This document shows positions 50,398-59,375 of a stretch of DNA of 64,000 nucleotides, piece by piece. Origin of the DNA: Prescottella equi (lineage in GTDB: Bacteria > Actinomycetota > Actinomycetes > Mycobacteriales > Mycobacteriaceae); assembly GCF_002094305.1 (NCBI RefSeq), contig NZ_LWTX01000006.1, forward strand, positions 186,001-250,000, read 5' to 3'. The translations under genes and the position numbers were made by a program. Each line of letters opens with the position of its first letter. Position 1 is the stretch's first letter. The notes under the pieces are model-generated. The model did not search any database. It saw only the letters and a program-made list of their open reading frames with translations, and had not been told where the DNA came from.

Positions 50398-51189
50398 ATG
50401 CCCCCCACACGCGACACCAGCATTCGCCGCGGTCTGGAAGTTCTGATGACCCTCCAGACCCGCCGCGCCCGCGAGAGCGGCGGACTCGGCGTCACCCAAC
50501 TCGCCGAGATCCTCGACATGGACAAGAGCCAGGTCTCACGCAGCCTCAAGGTCCTCACCGAGTACGGAATGGTCGACCGCGACCCCAAGACGCGCGCCTT
50601 CCGACTGGGATGGCGAATCTTCAACATGGCGCAGGTCAGCGGCGACCAGCGACTGCTGGAATGCGCGGGCGGCGTCCTCGACGGACTGCTCAACCGCCTG
50701 GACGAATCCGTCTACCTCTCGGTGCGTTCCGGCTACGACGCGCTGACCGTGGCCGAGCGGACGGCCAATCACTCGATTCAGGCGATGCCGGCGCACTGGT
50801 CGCTGTACTCGACCTCGGTGGGACGCGTCCTCCTCACCGACAAGACCTCCGCCGAGATCCGCGAGATGTACTCCGGGCAGAAGCTACGCAGCGCTCGGGT
50901 GGACGGCGTGGGCTCCGTCGACGACCTCGTGGAGGCCGTCACCCGAGCGCGCGAGGACGGGCATTCCATCGTCGTGGACGAGTTCGAGGTGGGACTCGCG
51001 GCCGTCGGCGTACCCGTGCGCGACTATCGCGGCGTTCTCGTCGCCTCGCTCGGGGTCTCGGGGCCGACGTTCCGTCTGGAGCCGAAGATCGACCGCGCGG
51101 TCACCGATCTGAAGGAGGCCGCACAGGAACTCGAGGACCTCCTCTCGCTGCGGAACGGCGAGCGATACTCGCTCGGGCGGGAAGCATGA
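50398..51189 (+). CDS. IclR-family transcriptional regulator
   Basis: A 263-residue regulator. The winged HTH occupies residues ~5-70 (IRRGLEVLMTLQTRR, GVTQLAEILDMDKSQVSRSL, KVLTEYGMVDRDPKTRAFRL). The C-terminal effector domain includes VYLSVRSGYDALTVAERT, HWSLYSTSVGRVLLTDKT, IVVDEFEVGLAAVGVPVRDY and GVLVASLGVSGPTFRL, the usual IclR ligand pocket. It is divergent from the importer operon, and its stop overlaps the next start (ATGA), tying it to the nitrilase-family gene. It most likely senses the imported compound or a breakdown product. Confidence 0.92.
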   Translation: MPPTRDTSIRRGLEVLMTLQTRRARESGGLGVTQLAEILDMDKSQVSRSLKVLTEYGMVDRDPKTRAFRLGWRIFNMAQVSGDQRLLECAGGVLDGLLNRLDESVYLSVRSGYDALTVAERTANHSIQAMPAHWSLYSTSVGRVLLTDKTSAEIREMYSGQKLRSARVDGVGSVDDLVEAVTRAREDGHSIVVDEFEVGLAAVGVPVRDYRGVLVASLGVSGPTFRLEPKIDRAVTDLKEAAQELEDLLSLRNGERYSLGREA

Positions 51190-52022
51190 CGGGGCGGGCG
51201 CACGTGGCAGTGACACAGTTGGCGCCGCGCCTTCTCGATTTCGACGCCAACGCGGACATGACCGTCGACGCCATCGCGTCCGCTCGTGAGCGCGGAGCCG
51301 ACATCGTCGTCCTCCCCGAACTCTGCCTGAGCGGCTACATGTTCGACACGATGGACGAAGCTCGTTCCTGCGCAATCACTCCCGAGCATCCCGTCTTCGC
51401 CCGATGGGCGCGGGCACTGGCCGGGTCACACGGTCTGGTCGTGGGTGGCTTTGCAGAGCGATCGGGTTCCCGACTTCACATCAGCGCCGCCGTCGTTGGA
51501 GCGACGGGCGTCCAGGCCGTCTATCGGAAGACCCATCTCTGGAACCGGGAGAAGCGGTTCTTCACCGCCGGCACCGAGGCCCCTCCGGTCGTCGACACCG
51601 CCTTCGGTCGGGTGGGTGTGCTGATCTGCTACGACTTGGAATTCCCGGAAATGGCAAGGAGTCTCGCGATGCGAGGCGCGGATCTGATCGCCGTGCCGAC
51701 CAACTGGGCACTCGACGCCCGCCCGTACGGGGACGAACCGCCACAGGTCATGCTGGCCCGCGCGGCCGCTCGGACGAACCACGTCCACGTCGCGTGCGCG
51801 GACCGCGCGGGCCGAGAGCGAGACCAGGACTTCACCGGCGGCTCGGCCGTCATCGACACCGCCGGTTGGGTGCTGGACACACCGGACGCGACCGGGTTCG
51901 CCGGTGCCGTCCTGACGTTGACCACGGCGCGGGATCGACAGATTTCCGGCGTCAACCACGTGTTCGGGGACCGCAGACCCGAACTGTACGACGGGGTGTA
52001 CCGAACAGCCGAGACCGCATGA
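51186..52022 (+). CDS. Carbon-nitrogen hydrolase (nitrilase superfamily amidase)
   Basis: A 278-residue amidase with the Glu-Lys-Cys triad: Glu45 in VVLPELCLSGY, Lys115 in VYRKTHLWN and Cys148 in VLICYDLEFPEMARSL. The second glutamate and the ANHVHVACADRAGRE-type segment (here RTNHVHVACADRAGRE) fit the N-carbamoyl/amide hydrolase branch rather than true nitrilases. It is translationally coupled to iclR and so belongs to the island. It probably releases ammonia or a carbamate from an amide intermediate; exact substrate unknown. Confidence 0.9.
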   Translation: MTGRAHVAVTQLAPRLLDFDANADMTVDAIASARERGADIVVLPELCLSGYMFDTMDEARSCAITPEHPVFARWARALAGSHGLVVGGFAERSGSRLHISAAVVGATGVQAVYRKTHLWNREKRFFTAGTEAPPVVDTAFGRVGVLICYDLEFPEMARSLAMRGADLIAVPTNWALDARPYGDEPPQVMLARAAARTNHVHVACADRAGRERDQDFTGGSAVIDTAGWVLDTPDATGFAGAVLTLTTARDRQISGVNHVFGDRRPELYDGVYRTAETA

Positions 52023-52090
52023 GTTGCCCGGTTCCGCGGCGGACTCGGCGCGGACCGTTCCGCGACCGGCGGAGCCACTAGTCTCGGAAC

Positions 52091-52978
52091 ATGACCGCAC
52101 TCGCCCTCGACGTCGGCGGCACCAAGATGGCGGCGGCGCTCGTCGGCGCGGACGGCCGCCCGCTCGATACGCGCACCGTCTCGACGCCCGAGTCGGGCGT
52201 GTGGGACGCGTGCGCGGCCCTGCTCCGCAAGGTGGCGGGGGGCACCGAGGTGCGCGGCGTCGGCATCGCGTCGGCCGGCCCCGTCGACCTCGCGTCCGGC
52301 ACGGTCGCGCCCGTCAACATCGGCGAGTGGCGCGACGGCTTCCCGATCGTCGACGCCGTCGGCGCGCTGTTCCCCTCGGCGACCGTGCGCCTCGCACTGG
52401 ACGGCGCGGCTGCGGCGCTCGCCGAGCACCGGCAGGGCGCAGGCCGCGGCGTCCCCGACCTGCTCGGTGTCGTGGTGTCGACGGGTGTGGGCGGCGGGCT
52501 GATCCGCGGCGGACGAATCGAGAGCGGACGCACCGGCAACGCGGGCCACATCGGGCACATGGTGGTCGCGGGCGGCGAAGAGCTGTGCGGATGTGGCGCC
52601 GTGGGATGCCTGGAGACCGTCGCGAGCGGGTCCGCGGCGATGCGGTGGGCGCGCGCCCACGGCTGGACCGGTGCGACAGGGGCCGACCTGGCCGTCGACG
52701 CCGAACTGGGCGAACCGACCGCCGCCGCGGCACTCGAGCGGGCCGGCGTCGCGCTGGGGCGGGCGTTCGCCTCGGCGGCCGCACTGCTCGACGTCGACCT
52801 CGTCGTGGTGGGCGGCGGCTTCGCACAGTCGGGGCCCGCGCTGTGGCGCCCGATGACGGCGACGGCGGCCGCACACGCGCAGCTGTCGTTCGTGCGCGAA
52901 CTGCGACTGGTCCCCGCCGAACTCGGCGTTCTGGGCACCCTCACCGGCGCCGGGCTGATCGCGATCGACGCCGTGTGA
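52091..52978 (+). CDS. ROK-family sugar kinase/regulator
   Basis: A 295-residue ROK protein without an N-terminal HTH, so a kinase-type member. The phosphate-binding loop is LALDVGGTKMAAAL at the N-terminus. The sugar-binding and zinc motifs follow: GRTGNAGHIGHMVV (His of the ExGH region) and CGCGAVGCLETVASG (CxCGxxGCxE, ~residue 166). The second phosphate motif is LVVVGGGFAQSGP. It likely phosphorylates glucose or an N-acetylated aminosugar. It stands alone between the island and the aldehyde dehydrogenase gene. Confidence 0.88.
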   Translation: MTALALDVGGTKMAAALVGADGRPLDTRTVSTPESGVWDACAALLRKVAGGTEVRGVGIASAGPVDLASGTVAPVNIGEWRDGFPIVDAVGALFPSATVRLALDGAAAALAEHRQGAGRGVPDLLGVVVSTGVGGGLIRGGRIESGRTGNAGHIGHMVVAGGEELCGCGAVGCLETVASGSAAMRWARAHGWTGATGADLAVDAELGEPTAAAALERAGVALGRAFASAAALLDVDLVVVGGGFAQSGPALWRPMTATAAAHAQLSFVRELRLVPAELGVLGTLTGAGLIAIDAV

Positions 52979-53011
52979 CCGCTCGATCGCACCTCACCTA
53001 TTCCCACTCGC

Positions 53012-53025
53012 TGTAACGTGTTCTA
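53012..53025. promoter_or_regulatory. KstR-type operator upstream of aldehyde dehydrogenase
   Basis: TGTAACGTGTTCTA matches the KstR consensus TnnAACnnGTTnnA at every fixed position and lies 40 nt before the start codon. KstR represses cholesterol-catabolism genes in Mycobacterium and Rhodococcus; from memory the mycobacterial counterpart of the downstream gene (Rv0223c) belongs to that regulon. Confidence 0.75.
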
Positions 53026-53064
53026 GTGTGACCCAGGGCACTCCACAAGAGCGAGGATGAACTG

Positions 53065-54513
53065 ATGACCGACTACGACAAACTCTTCATCGGCGGACGA
53101 TGGGTCGCGCCGGCCACCGACCAGCGGTTGGAGGTGTTCTCCCCCGCCACCGAGGAGCGCGTCGGCAGTGTTCCCGTCGCCGCACCCGCGGACATCGACG
53201 CCGCCGTCGCCGCGGCCCGGGCCGCGTTCGAGTCCGGCGCATGGGCCGAGACCACCCCGGCCCAGCGCGGCGAGATCCTGGCCAAGGCCGCCAAGCTCAT
53301 CGAGGAGCGCAGCGCCGAACTGATCTCCACCATCTCCGACGAGATGGGCGCGCCGGCGTCCGGCGTCGAGACGATGCAGAAGATCATGTCGCTGGCGACG
53401 CTCAACTACTACGCGAACCTGGCGAACGAGTTCGCGTGGGAGGAGACCCGCAACGGCGCGTTCGGGCAGACCAAGGTCTACCGCGAGCCGGTCGGTGTCG
53501 TCGGCGCCGTCGTCGCGTGGAACGTTCCCCTGTTCCTCGCCGTGAACAAGCTGGCCCCGGCCCTGCTCGCAGGTTGCACCGTGGTGCTCAAGCCGGCGCC
53601 GGAGACCCCGCTCAACGCGAACATGCTCGCCGACATCTTCACCGAGGCCGGTCTGCCCGAGGGCGTCCTGTCGGTGGTTCCGGGCGGCGCCGAGACCGGC
53701 GAGTACCTCGTCTCGCACCCGGACATCGACAAGGTCACCTTCACCGGCAGCACCGCCGTGGGCCGCAAGATCGGCGCCATCGCCGCCGAGCAGCTCAAGC
53801 GCTGCTCGCTCGAGCTCGGCGGCAAGTCCGCCGCGATCCTGCTCGAGGACATGGACGTCGCCGCGACCATGCCGATGCTGGTGATGTCGGGCCTGATGAA
53901 CACCGGTCAGGCGTGCGTCGGCCAGACCCGCATCCTCGCGCCGCGTTCGCGCTACGACGAGATCATCGAGGCCATGGTCCAGTTCGCCGGGTTCATGCCC
54001 GTCGGCATGCCGGACGATCCGGGCGCCCAGCTCGGCCCGATCATCACCGAGAAGCAGCGCGACAAGGTCCTCGGCTACATCGAGAAGGGCAAGGCCGAGG
54101 GTGCGCGCGTCGTGCTCGGCGGCGGCGTCCCGGCCGGACTGGAGAAGGGCTGGTTCGTCGAGCCGACCATCTTCGCCGACGTCGACAACTCGATGACGAT
54201 CGCCCGCGAGGAGATCTTCGGACCCGTGCTGGCGGTGATTCCGTACGACACCGTCGACGAGGCCGTGAAGATCGCGAACGACTCGGATTACGGCCTTGCC
54301 GGTTCGGTGTACACCACCGACATCGAGAAGGGTCTCGAGGTCGCCAAGCAGATCCGCACCGGCACGTACGCGATCAACTGGTACGCGTTCGATCCGGGTT
54401 CGCCGTTCGGCGGCTACAAGAACTCCGGCATCGGCCGCGAGAGCGGCCCCGAGGGACTCGAGGCGTACTGCGAGCTCAAGTCCGTCCTGATGCCCCCCGG
54501 CTACACCGGCTAG
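53065..54513 (+). CDS. Aldehyde dehydrogenase (Rv0223c-like)
   Basis: A 482-residue NAD(P)-dependent aldehyde dehydrogenase. Catalytic Cys284 is in NTGQACVGQTRIL and Glu250 in SLELGGKSAAILL; the cofactor motif FTGSTAVGRKI is at ~227 and Asn153 is in AWNVPLF. The C-terminal DPGSPFGGYKNSGIGRESG is typical. A KstR-type box upstream suggests steroid-linked control, so a side-chain or ring-derived aldehyde is a reasonable but unproved substrate. A terminator follows. Confidence 0.93.
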   Translation: MTDYDKLFIGGRWVAPATDQRLEVFSPATEERVGSVPVAAPADIDAAVAAARAAFESGAWAETTPAQRGEILAKAAKLIEERSAELISTISDEMGAPASGVETMQKIMSLATLNYYANLANEFAWEETRNGAFGQTKVYREPVGVVGAVVAWNVPLFLAVNKLAPALLAGCTVVLKPAPETPLNANMLADIFTEAGLPEGVLSVVPGGAETGEYLVSHPDIDKVTFTGSTAVGRKIGAIAAEQLKRCSLELGGKSAAILLEDMDVAATMPMLVMSGLMNTGQACVGQTRILAPRSRYDEIIEAMVQFAGFMPVGMPDDPGAQLGPIITEKQRDKVLGYIEKGKAEGARVVLGGGVPAGLEKGWFVEPTIFADVDNSMTIAREEIFGPVLAVIPYDTVDEAVKIANDSDYGLAGSVYTTDIEKGLEVAKQIRTGTYAINWYAFDPGSPFGGYKNSGIGRESGPEGLEAYCELKSVLMPPGYTG

Positions 54514-54528
54514 AAGGCACCGCTTCCC

Positions 54529-54571
54529 CGTCGGGCGCGGCTCTCGATCACGTCGAGGGCCGCGCCCGACG
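54529..54571 (+). terminator. Terminator after aldehyde dehydrogenase
   Basis: Near-perfect 19-bp stem CGTCGGGCGCGGCTCTCGA with one mismatch, loop TCACG, starting 15 nt after the stop codon. Confidence 0.75.
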
Positions 54572-54615
54572 CGGTTCACCCAGCCGGGTCGCGTCGCGCC
54601 GCATAGCCTGAGGCG

Positions 54616-55569
54616 ATGGCGACGTCCCCAGCGAGGACCGGCGGCGGCGAGAGCACCCTCACCGTCGTCGTGGCGTTCGCGGCCAATGCCCTGATCGCGC
54701 TGGCGAAGTCGGTGGCCGCCGTGATCACCGGATCGGCGTCGATGGTCGCGGAGGCCACCCACTCGTGGGCCGACACCGGCAACGAGGTCCTGCTGCTGGT
54801 GGCCGACCGCCGCGCCCGCAAGGCGCCCGACCACGCGCATCCCCTGGGATTCGGGCGCGAAGCCTACATCTGGTCGCTGTTCGCGGCGCTCGGGTTATTC
54901 GCCGTCGGCGCCGGAGTGTCCATCACGCACGGCATCCAGGAACTGGCGCACCCGGAGCCGGCGAGCGACTTCGGCGTCGCGTACGCGGTGCTCGGCATCG
55001 CGTTCGTACTCGAGGCGATCTCGTTCCGGCAGGCGTTCAAGCAGTTGCGCGGCGAGGCGCACGACGCGCACCGCGATGTCCTCGAACACGCGCTGCTGAC
55101 GTCGGATCCGACGGTGCGGGCCGTGTTCGCCGAGGACGCCGCCGCGCTGATCGGCCTCGTGATCGCCTTCGCGGGTGTGCTCGCGCACCAGCTCACCGGC
55201 TCGCCGATCCCCGACGCGATCGGTTCCATCGCGGTCGGTGTCCTGCTCGGCGTCATCGCGCTCGTTCTGCTCGACCGCAATCGACGCTTCCTCGTCGGCG
55301 AGCCCGGCACCCCGGAACTGCGGACGCAGGCGATCAGGAAACTGCTCACCTACGACGAGGTCGAACGGGTGACCTACCTGCGCATGGAGTTCCTGGGCCC
55401 GCACCAGGTGTACCTAGTGGCGAGCGTCGACCTCGTCGGGGACTACGCCGAATCCCGCATCGCACACACCCTGCGGGCGCTCGAGGACCGGATCACCGGC
55501 GAGACCTCCGCGGTCCGCCGGGCGGTGCTCACGCTCTCGACAGCGGAGGAACCGGACCTCACCGTCTGA
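54616..55569 (+). CDS. Cation diffusion facilitator (CDF) family transporter
   Basis: A 317-residue metal/proton antiporter with six helices. Metal-binding residues of helix II are in ATHSWADTGNEVLLL (HxxxD) and helix V carries AEDAAALIGLVIAFAG, where the usual HxxxD is replaced by Glu-Asp-containing residues. The cytoplasmic C-terminal domain (RKLLTYDEVERVTYLRMEFL ...) is the CDF dimerisation domain. GTG/ATG context is simple. The metal could be Zn, Fe or Mn; the atypical helix V makes Zn less sure. Confidence 0.88.
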   Translation: MATSPARTGGGESTLTVVVAFAANALIALAKSVAAVITGSASMVAEATHSWADTGNEVLLLVADRRARKAPDHAHPLGFGREAYIWSLFAALGLFAVGAGVSITHGIQELAHPEPASDFGVAYAVLGIAFVLEAISFRQAFKQLRGEAHDAHRDVLEHALLTSDPTVRAVFAEDAAALIGLVIAFAGVLAHQLTGSPIPDAIGSIAVGVLLGVIALVLLDRNRRFLVGEPGTPELRTQAIRKLLTYDEVERVTYLRMEFLGPHQVYLVASVDLVGDYAESRIAHTLRALEDRITGETSAVRRAVLTLSTAEEPDLTV

Positions 55570-55612
55570 TCGTCTGACGACGCCCGCCGCCGCGAGTAGA
55601 ACTGGAAGGAGC

Positions 55613-57631
55613 GTGGCCGAAACGGACGGAGCAGCCGTGGATCCTCCCGACAGTGCGACGTCGCGAGACGCGGAGACGAGCGGCCGCCTCGAACCCGTCC
55701 TGCCGGAGCGGCTCGGCTACCGGATCAAGTGCCGGCTCCTCGGCCCGCCGCTGACCAGCGCCCGCCTGCACCAGGAGCGGCTGTCGAAGACCACCGCGCT
55801 GGGAGTGCTCTCCCCCGACTGCATCTCGTCGTCGGCATACGGTCCGGAGCAGGTACTCATCGAACTGCTGCCGTTCGCCGCGCTCGCCGCGTTCACGCTG
55901 CTGCTGCCGATCACCGGCGTCATCCTCGTCATCCTGCTGTTGCTGACACTGTCGTACCGGCAGGTGGTGATGCTCTACACGCACGCCGGTGGCTCCTATG
56001 TGGTGGCGCGGGACAACTTCGGTCCCCGAACCGCGCAGATCGCGGCGGTCGCGCTGCTGATCGACTACGTCGTGACCGTCGCGGTCCAGTCCGCAGCCGG
56101 CACCGTCGCGGTCGTGTCCGCGGTCCCGGCACTCGGCCCGTACAGCCTCGAGATCACCATCGGCGCCGTACTGCTGCTCGCGTACGGCAACCTGCGCGGG
56201 CTCAAGGAAGCCGGACGCGCCTTCGCCTTCCCGATGTACTTCTTCGCCGCGTCGATCGGGGTGGTGATCGTGGTCGGCGTGATCCAGGCGCTCACCGGCA
56301 GTCTCGATCGGATCGACCCGACGACGCTCGACGGCACCGTCGACATCGCACACGGCGACGGCCTCGTGATGGGCGCGACGGTGCTGGTGATCCTGCGCGC
56401 CTTCGCGAACGGCGGCACATCGCTCACCGGTCTCGAAGCGATCAGCAACGGCGTCAGCGCATTCCAGAAGCCCGAGGGTGCCAACGCGCGTCGGGCGCTG
56501 GTGATCATGGCGTCGATCCTGGCGTTCCTGGTCTCCGGAGTGTCACTGCTCGCCTATCTGACGCACGCAACCCCGTACGCGGCCGGCTACCCGTCGGTGA
56601 TCAGCCAGGAGGCGCGGATCGTCTTCGGCTCGGGCGCACTCGGCAACGTCCTGTTCATCGTGGTGCAGGCCGCGACCGCGCTGATCCTGTTCACCGGCGC
56701 CAACACGAGTTTCAACGGTTTCCCGTTCCTCGCCAGTTTCGTCGCCGACGACGCCTTCCTCCCCCGCCAACTCCGCCGACGCGGCCACCGTCTGGTGTTC
56801 TCGAACGCCATCGTCACACTCACCGCCATCGCGGTCGTCCTGCTGATCGCCACCGACGCCAAGGTCAACTCGCTGGTGCCGTTCTACGCCATCGGCGTCT
56901 TCACCGGCTTCACGATGGCCGGACTCGGCATGGCGCGGCACTACCAGCGGGAGAAGGGCCGCAACTGGCGGCGCAACATGACGCTCAACCTGGCGGCCGG
57001 GATCACGTCGGCGATCGTGGTGGGCATCTTCGCGATCGCGAAGTTCACCGAGGGCGCGTGGGTCGTCGTGATCGTGTTCCCGACCCTCGTGTTCGTGCTG
57101 ATCCGGCTCAACCGCGAATACCGCGAGGAGGCAGCCGAACTGCGAGAACTCGGCGACGCCGAGGCCGATGCGGAGGCCGTCTACTCACACCACATCGTCA
57201 TCGTGATGGTCGACGCCTTCGACCTCGCGACGATCGAGGCACTGCGCTACGGGCGCAGCCTGCGGCCCAGCGAACTGCGAGCCGTGCACTTCGTCCTCGA
57301 CGACGCCCACGCCGCGCACCTCAAACGCGAGTGGGAGGCCAGCGATCTCGAAGTGCCGCTCGAACTGATCGAATGCCCCGATCGGCGCCTCGGCCACGCC
57401 ACGCTCCAGATGATCGCCCGCGCCGGCGCGCCTCGCACCGAGATCAGCATCCTGCTTCCGCGCCGCATCTACCGAGCACCGCTGGGCCGGGTCCTGCACG
57501 ACCGCACGGCCGACCACATCGCCCGGATCGTCAGCGACCTCCCGCACGCCGTGGCGATCATCGTCCCCTACGACACCTCGAGCCGCCGCGGCGTGTTGCG
57601 TTCCCCGCCCCCGCCGCCCGCCTCGAGCTGA
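55613..57631 (+). CDS. APC-superfamily permease (KUP/amino-acid-permease-like)
   Basis: A 672-residue membrane transporter with about twelve helices in residues ~75-500 (LIELLPFAALAAFTLLLPIT, VVMLYTHAGGSYVVARDNFG with the Gly-rich helix I/III segment, YVVTVAVQSAAGTVAVVSAV). The C-terminal ~160 residues form a soluble USP-like/cytoplasmic domain (YSHHIVIVMVDAFDLATIEA, AVAIIVPYDTSS). This architecture occurs in actinobacterial APC permeases annotated as amino acid or potassium transporters. GAAGGAG precedes the GTG start. The last two codons and the TGA stop lie inside a family B palindromic repeat. Confidence 0.87.
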   Translation: MAETDGAAVDPPDSATSRDAETSGRLEPVLPERLGYRIKCRLLGPPLTSARLHQERLSKTTALGVLSPDCISSSAYGPEQVLIELLPFAALAAFTLLLPITGVILVILLLLTLSYRQVVMLYTHAGGSYVVARDNFGPRTAQIAAVALLIDYVVTVAVQSAAGTVAVVSAVPALGPYSLEITIGAVLLLAYGNLRGLKEAGRAFAFPMYFFAASIGVVIVVGVIQALTGSLDRIDPTTLDGTVDIAHGDGLVMGATVLVILRAFANGGTSLTGLEAISNGVSAFQKPEGANARRALVIMASILAFLVSGVSLLAYLTHATPYAAGYPSVISQEARIVFGSGALGNVLFIVVQAATALILFTGANTSFNGFPFLASFVADDAFLPRQLRRRGHRLVFSNAIVTLTAIAVVLLIATDAKVNSLVPFYAIGVFTGFTMAGLGMARHYQREKGRNWRRNMTLNLAAGITSAIVVGIFAIAKFTEGAWVVVIVFPTLVFVLIRLNREYREEAAELRELGDAEADAEAVYSHHIVIVMVDAFDLATIEALRYGRSLRPSELRAVHFVLDDAHAAHLKREWEASDLEVPLELIECPDRRLGHATLQMIARAGAPRTEISILLPRRIYRAPLGRVLHDRTADHIARIVSDLPHAVAIIVPYDTSSRRGVLRSPPPPPASS

Positions 57632-57677
57632 AGGGTCCGTTCATGCGCTGCGAGCGTACGAACGGACCCTTCAGCTC
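57625..57677. repeat. Palindromic repeat, family B, copy 2 (supplies a stop codon)
   Basis: 18-bp arms GAGCTGAAGGGTCCGTTC (57625-57642) and complement (57660-57677) with the shared 17-nt loop ATGCGC...GCGTAC. The TGA at 57629-57631 within the left arm ends the APC permease gene. Confidence 0.85.
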
Positions 57678-57693
57678 TCGGGGCGGAGTGCCG

Positions 57694-58302
57694 CTAGCTG
57701 CCCGCACCGCCGCCGACGGACCCGAGCAGCGGGAGCAGGCTCGCGAGGTCGACGCCGGCCTCGAGTGCGGTACTCCCGAAGGTCAGGGCCGGCGACAGGC
57801 TGCCGATGCCGTCCGGCACGATCAGCACCTGCATCGACACGCCGACGTTGCTCGGATCCAGCACCGAGTTCCAACCGCCGCAGGTACCCAGGTAGATGTA
57901 GACGCCCTCGGCGACCTGGACAGTCTTCGAATTGCTGTTCGGCCCGGGGCTGATCAGGTTGTTGCTCGCCGCCGGACCGAGGTGCAGATTGGGCGACGTC
58001 ATGATCGAGATCAACTTGCCGTAGTCCTTGGCGTTGAATGCGATGAAGGCGTCGAGGCCCTGCTGTCCGTCGAGCAGCGCCGACGTACACGTGGTTTCGC
58101 TGAACGCACCCACGGCCCTCTTCGGGTTGGTGAGCGTCAACTCGACGTTCTTACCGTTGAAATCGCCCTGCGCGGTCTCCAACGTCGGACCGTCGTACCG
58201 GTCGGCCGCGACCGCCGTCCCGGTTCCCGCCGCGAGACCCAGCACCAGCGCGGCCGAAGCCACCACGCCCCCGGCAACCTTCTTCATCCTGCGAACGTTC
58301 AC
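57694..58302 (-). CDS. Secreted protein of unknown function
   Basis: A 202-residue exported protein. The GTG chosen has GGGAGGGG 6 nt upstream and gives a signal peptide (VRRMKKVAGGVVASAALVLG, then LAAGTGTAVAADR with cleavage near AVAA). The mature part has two cysteines likely to pair (TTCTSALLDG and LGTCGGWNS), and a central beta-rich region (GKNVELTLTNPKRAVGAFSE, EGVYIYLGTCGG). The C-terminus is Gly/Leu-rich (LLPLLGSVGGGAGS). It resembles small secreted proteins of rhodococci and Gordonia, but I know no function. Confidence 0.75.
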   Translation of the reverse strand: MNVRRMKKVAGGVVASAALVLGLAAGTGTAVAADRYDGPTLETAQGDFNGKNVELTLTNPKRAVGAFSETTCTSALLDGQQGLDAFIAFNAKDYGKLISIMTSPNLHLGPAASNNLISPGPNSNSKTVQVAEGVYIYLGTCGGWNSVLDPSNVGVSMQVLIVPDGIGSLSPALTFGSTALEAGVDLASLLPLLGSVGGGAGS

Positions 58303-58427
58303 GTGTCCCCTCCCATGTCGGATGTGACATTCCGCCGCCGCGGCACAAGTGCGACGATCGGCATCATCCTGACTCGAGAGGCGCTGCGGCGGAGCCGAAT
58401 CGGGGGCAGTTCCGACTATTCGGCCGT

Positions 58428-59282
58428 TTACCGGTTGCCGCGGAAGCCGAGGAACTTCCGGACATACGGGACCAGTCGGGTGACCGGCACGGTGCGCGGC
58501 CACGCGTCGGGACGGAAGTAGGCGTCCGAACCGCCGTCCACGAAGACGACGCTGCCGCACAGGAAGTTCGCGGCGTCGGACAGCATGAACACCACCCAGT
58601 CCGCGAGCTGACCCGCATCGCCGAAGCCGCCGACCGGAACGGGGAAACGCTTGATCATCTTGGCCTCGGCGGGCGTCGCCAACTGCTTCTCGAGCAGCGG
58701 CGTCATGATTGCGCCGGGCGCGAGAACGTTGAGCCGGATTCCGGCGCCCGCCCAGTCGCGGGTCACCGCGTTCCGGCGCACCCAACGAGAGACGGCGATC
58801 TTCGAGCCGGCGTACATCATCGGCGCCGCACCCTTACCGAACAGTCGCACCGAGCGGGCGGCCTTCGCGACGTCACGGGCCAGCAGGGCCCGGACCGTGC
58901 GTCCGGGCACGGCGGGCGTCGTGGTCGTCGAGTTACTGCCGAAGACAACTACTTTGGCACTACCCGACGCGGCCAGCGCGGTACGCCATCCGTCGAGCAG
59001 TTCGACGACACCCAGGTAGTTCACGGACGCGATCAGCGGCAGCTTCTCGGCACCGGGCAGCGGCCCCACCCCCGCCGCGAGGACCGCGCCGTCGAGCGTG
59101 CCGCCTGCCCGCGACAACACGTCGCGGATCGCCTGCCTACGCCCGGCTTCGGTCGACAGGTCCGCGACGACGTCGGCGCCCTGGATGTCGACACCGATGA
59201 CGGTGTGCCCCGCCGCCGTCAGCTTGTCCACCACCGCCCGTCCCATGCCCGACGCCGAACCGGTGACCGCATAGACGCCCAT
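58428..59282 (-). CDS. Short-chain dehydrogenase/reductase
   Basis: A 284-residue SDR. The cofactor loop is AVTGSASGMGRAVVDKLTA at the N-terminus, followed by VIGVDIQGADVVADL (Asp, NAD preference), VLAAGVGPLPGA in place of NNAG, the Ser in VVFGSNSTTTT, and YAGSKIAVSRW (Tyr-x3-Lys, ~residue 172). CGSVVFVDGGSDA ends the core. The insert VRALLARDVAKAARSVRL before the active site is typical of a steroid-dehydrogenase-like group seen in Rhodococcus. Substrate unknown. Confidence 0.88.
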   Translation of the reverse strand: MGVYAVTGSASGMGRAVVDKLTAAGHTVIGVDIQGADVVADLSTEAGRRQAIRDVLSRAGGTLDGAVLAAGVGPLPGAEKLPLIASVNYLGVVELLDGWRTALAASGSAKVVVFGSNSTTTTPAVPGRTVRALLARDVAKAARSVRLFGKGAAPMMYAGSKIAVSRWVRRNAVTRDWAGAGIRLNVLAPGAIMTPLLEKQLATPAEAKMIKRFPVPVGGFGDAGQLADWVVFMLSDAANFLCGSVVFVDGGSDAYFRPDAWPRTVPVTRLVPYVRKFLGFRGNR

Positions 59283-59375
59283 GTACGCCCTCCCCACACG
59301 GCGACGCACGAACGCCGAGGACCGTCCTAGGCGGGGCTGCCACCAAGATCGACACGGTACGCCCACACCCGCAAA

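Noticed and set aside
38790-52022. Island as a phage or integrative element
   Set aside because: No integrase, transposase, tRNA gene or flanking direct repeat was seen and base composition is like the rest.
58321-58332. CRP/GlxR-type box (GATGTGACATTC)
   Set aside because: It lacks the second half-site TCACA at the right spacing.
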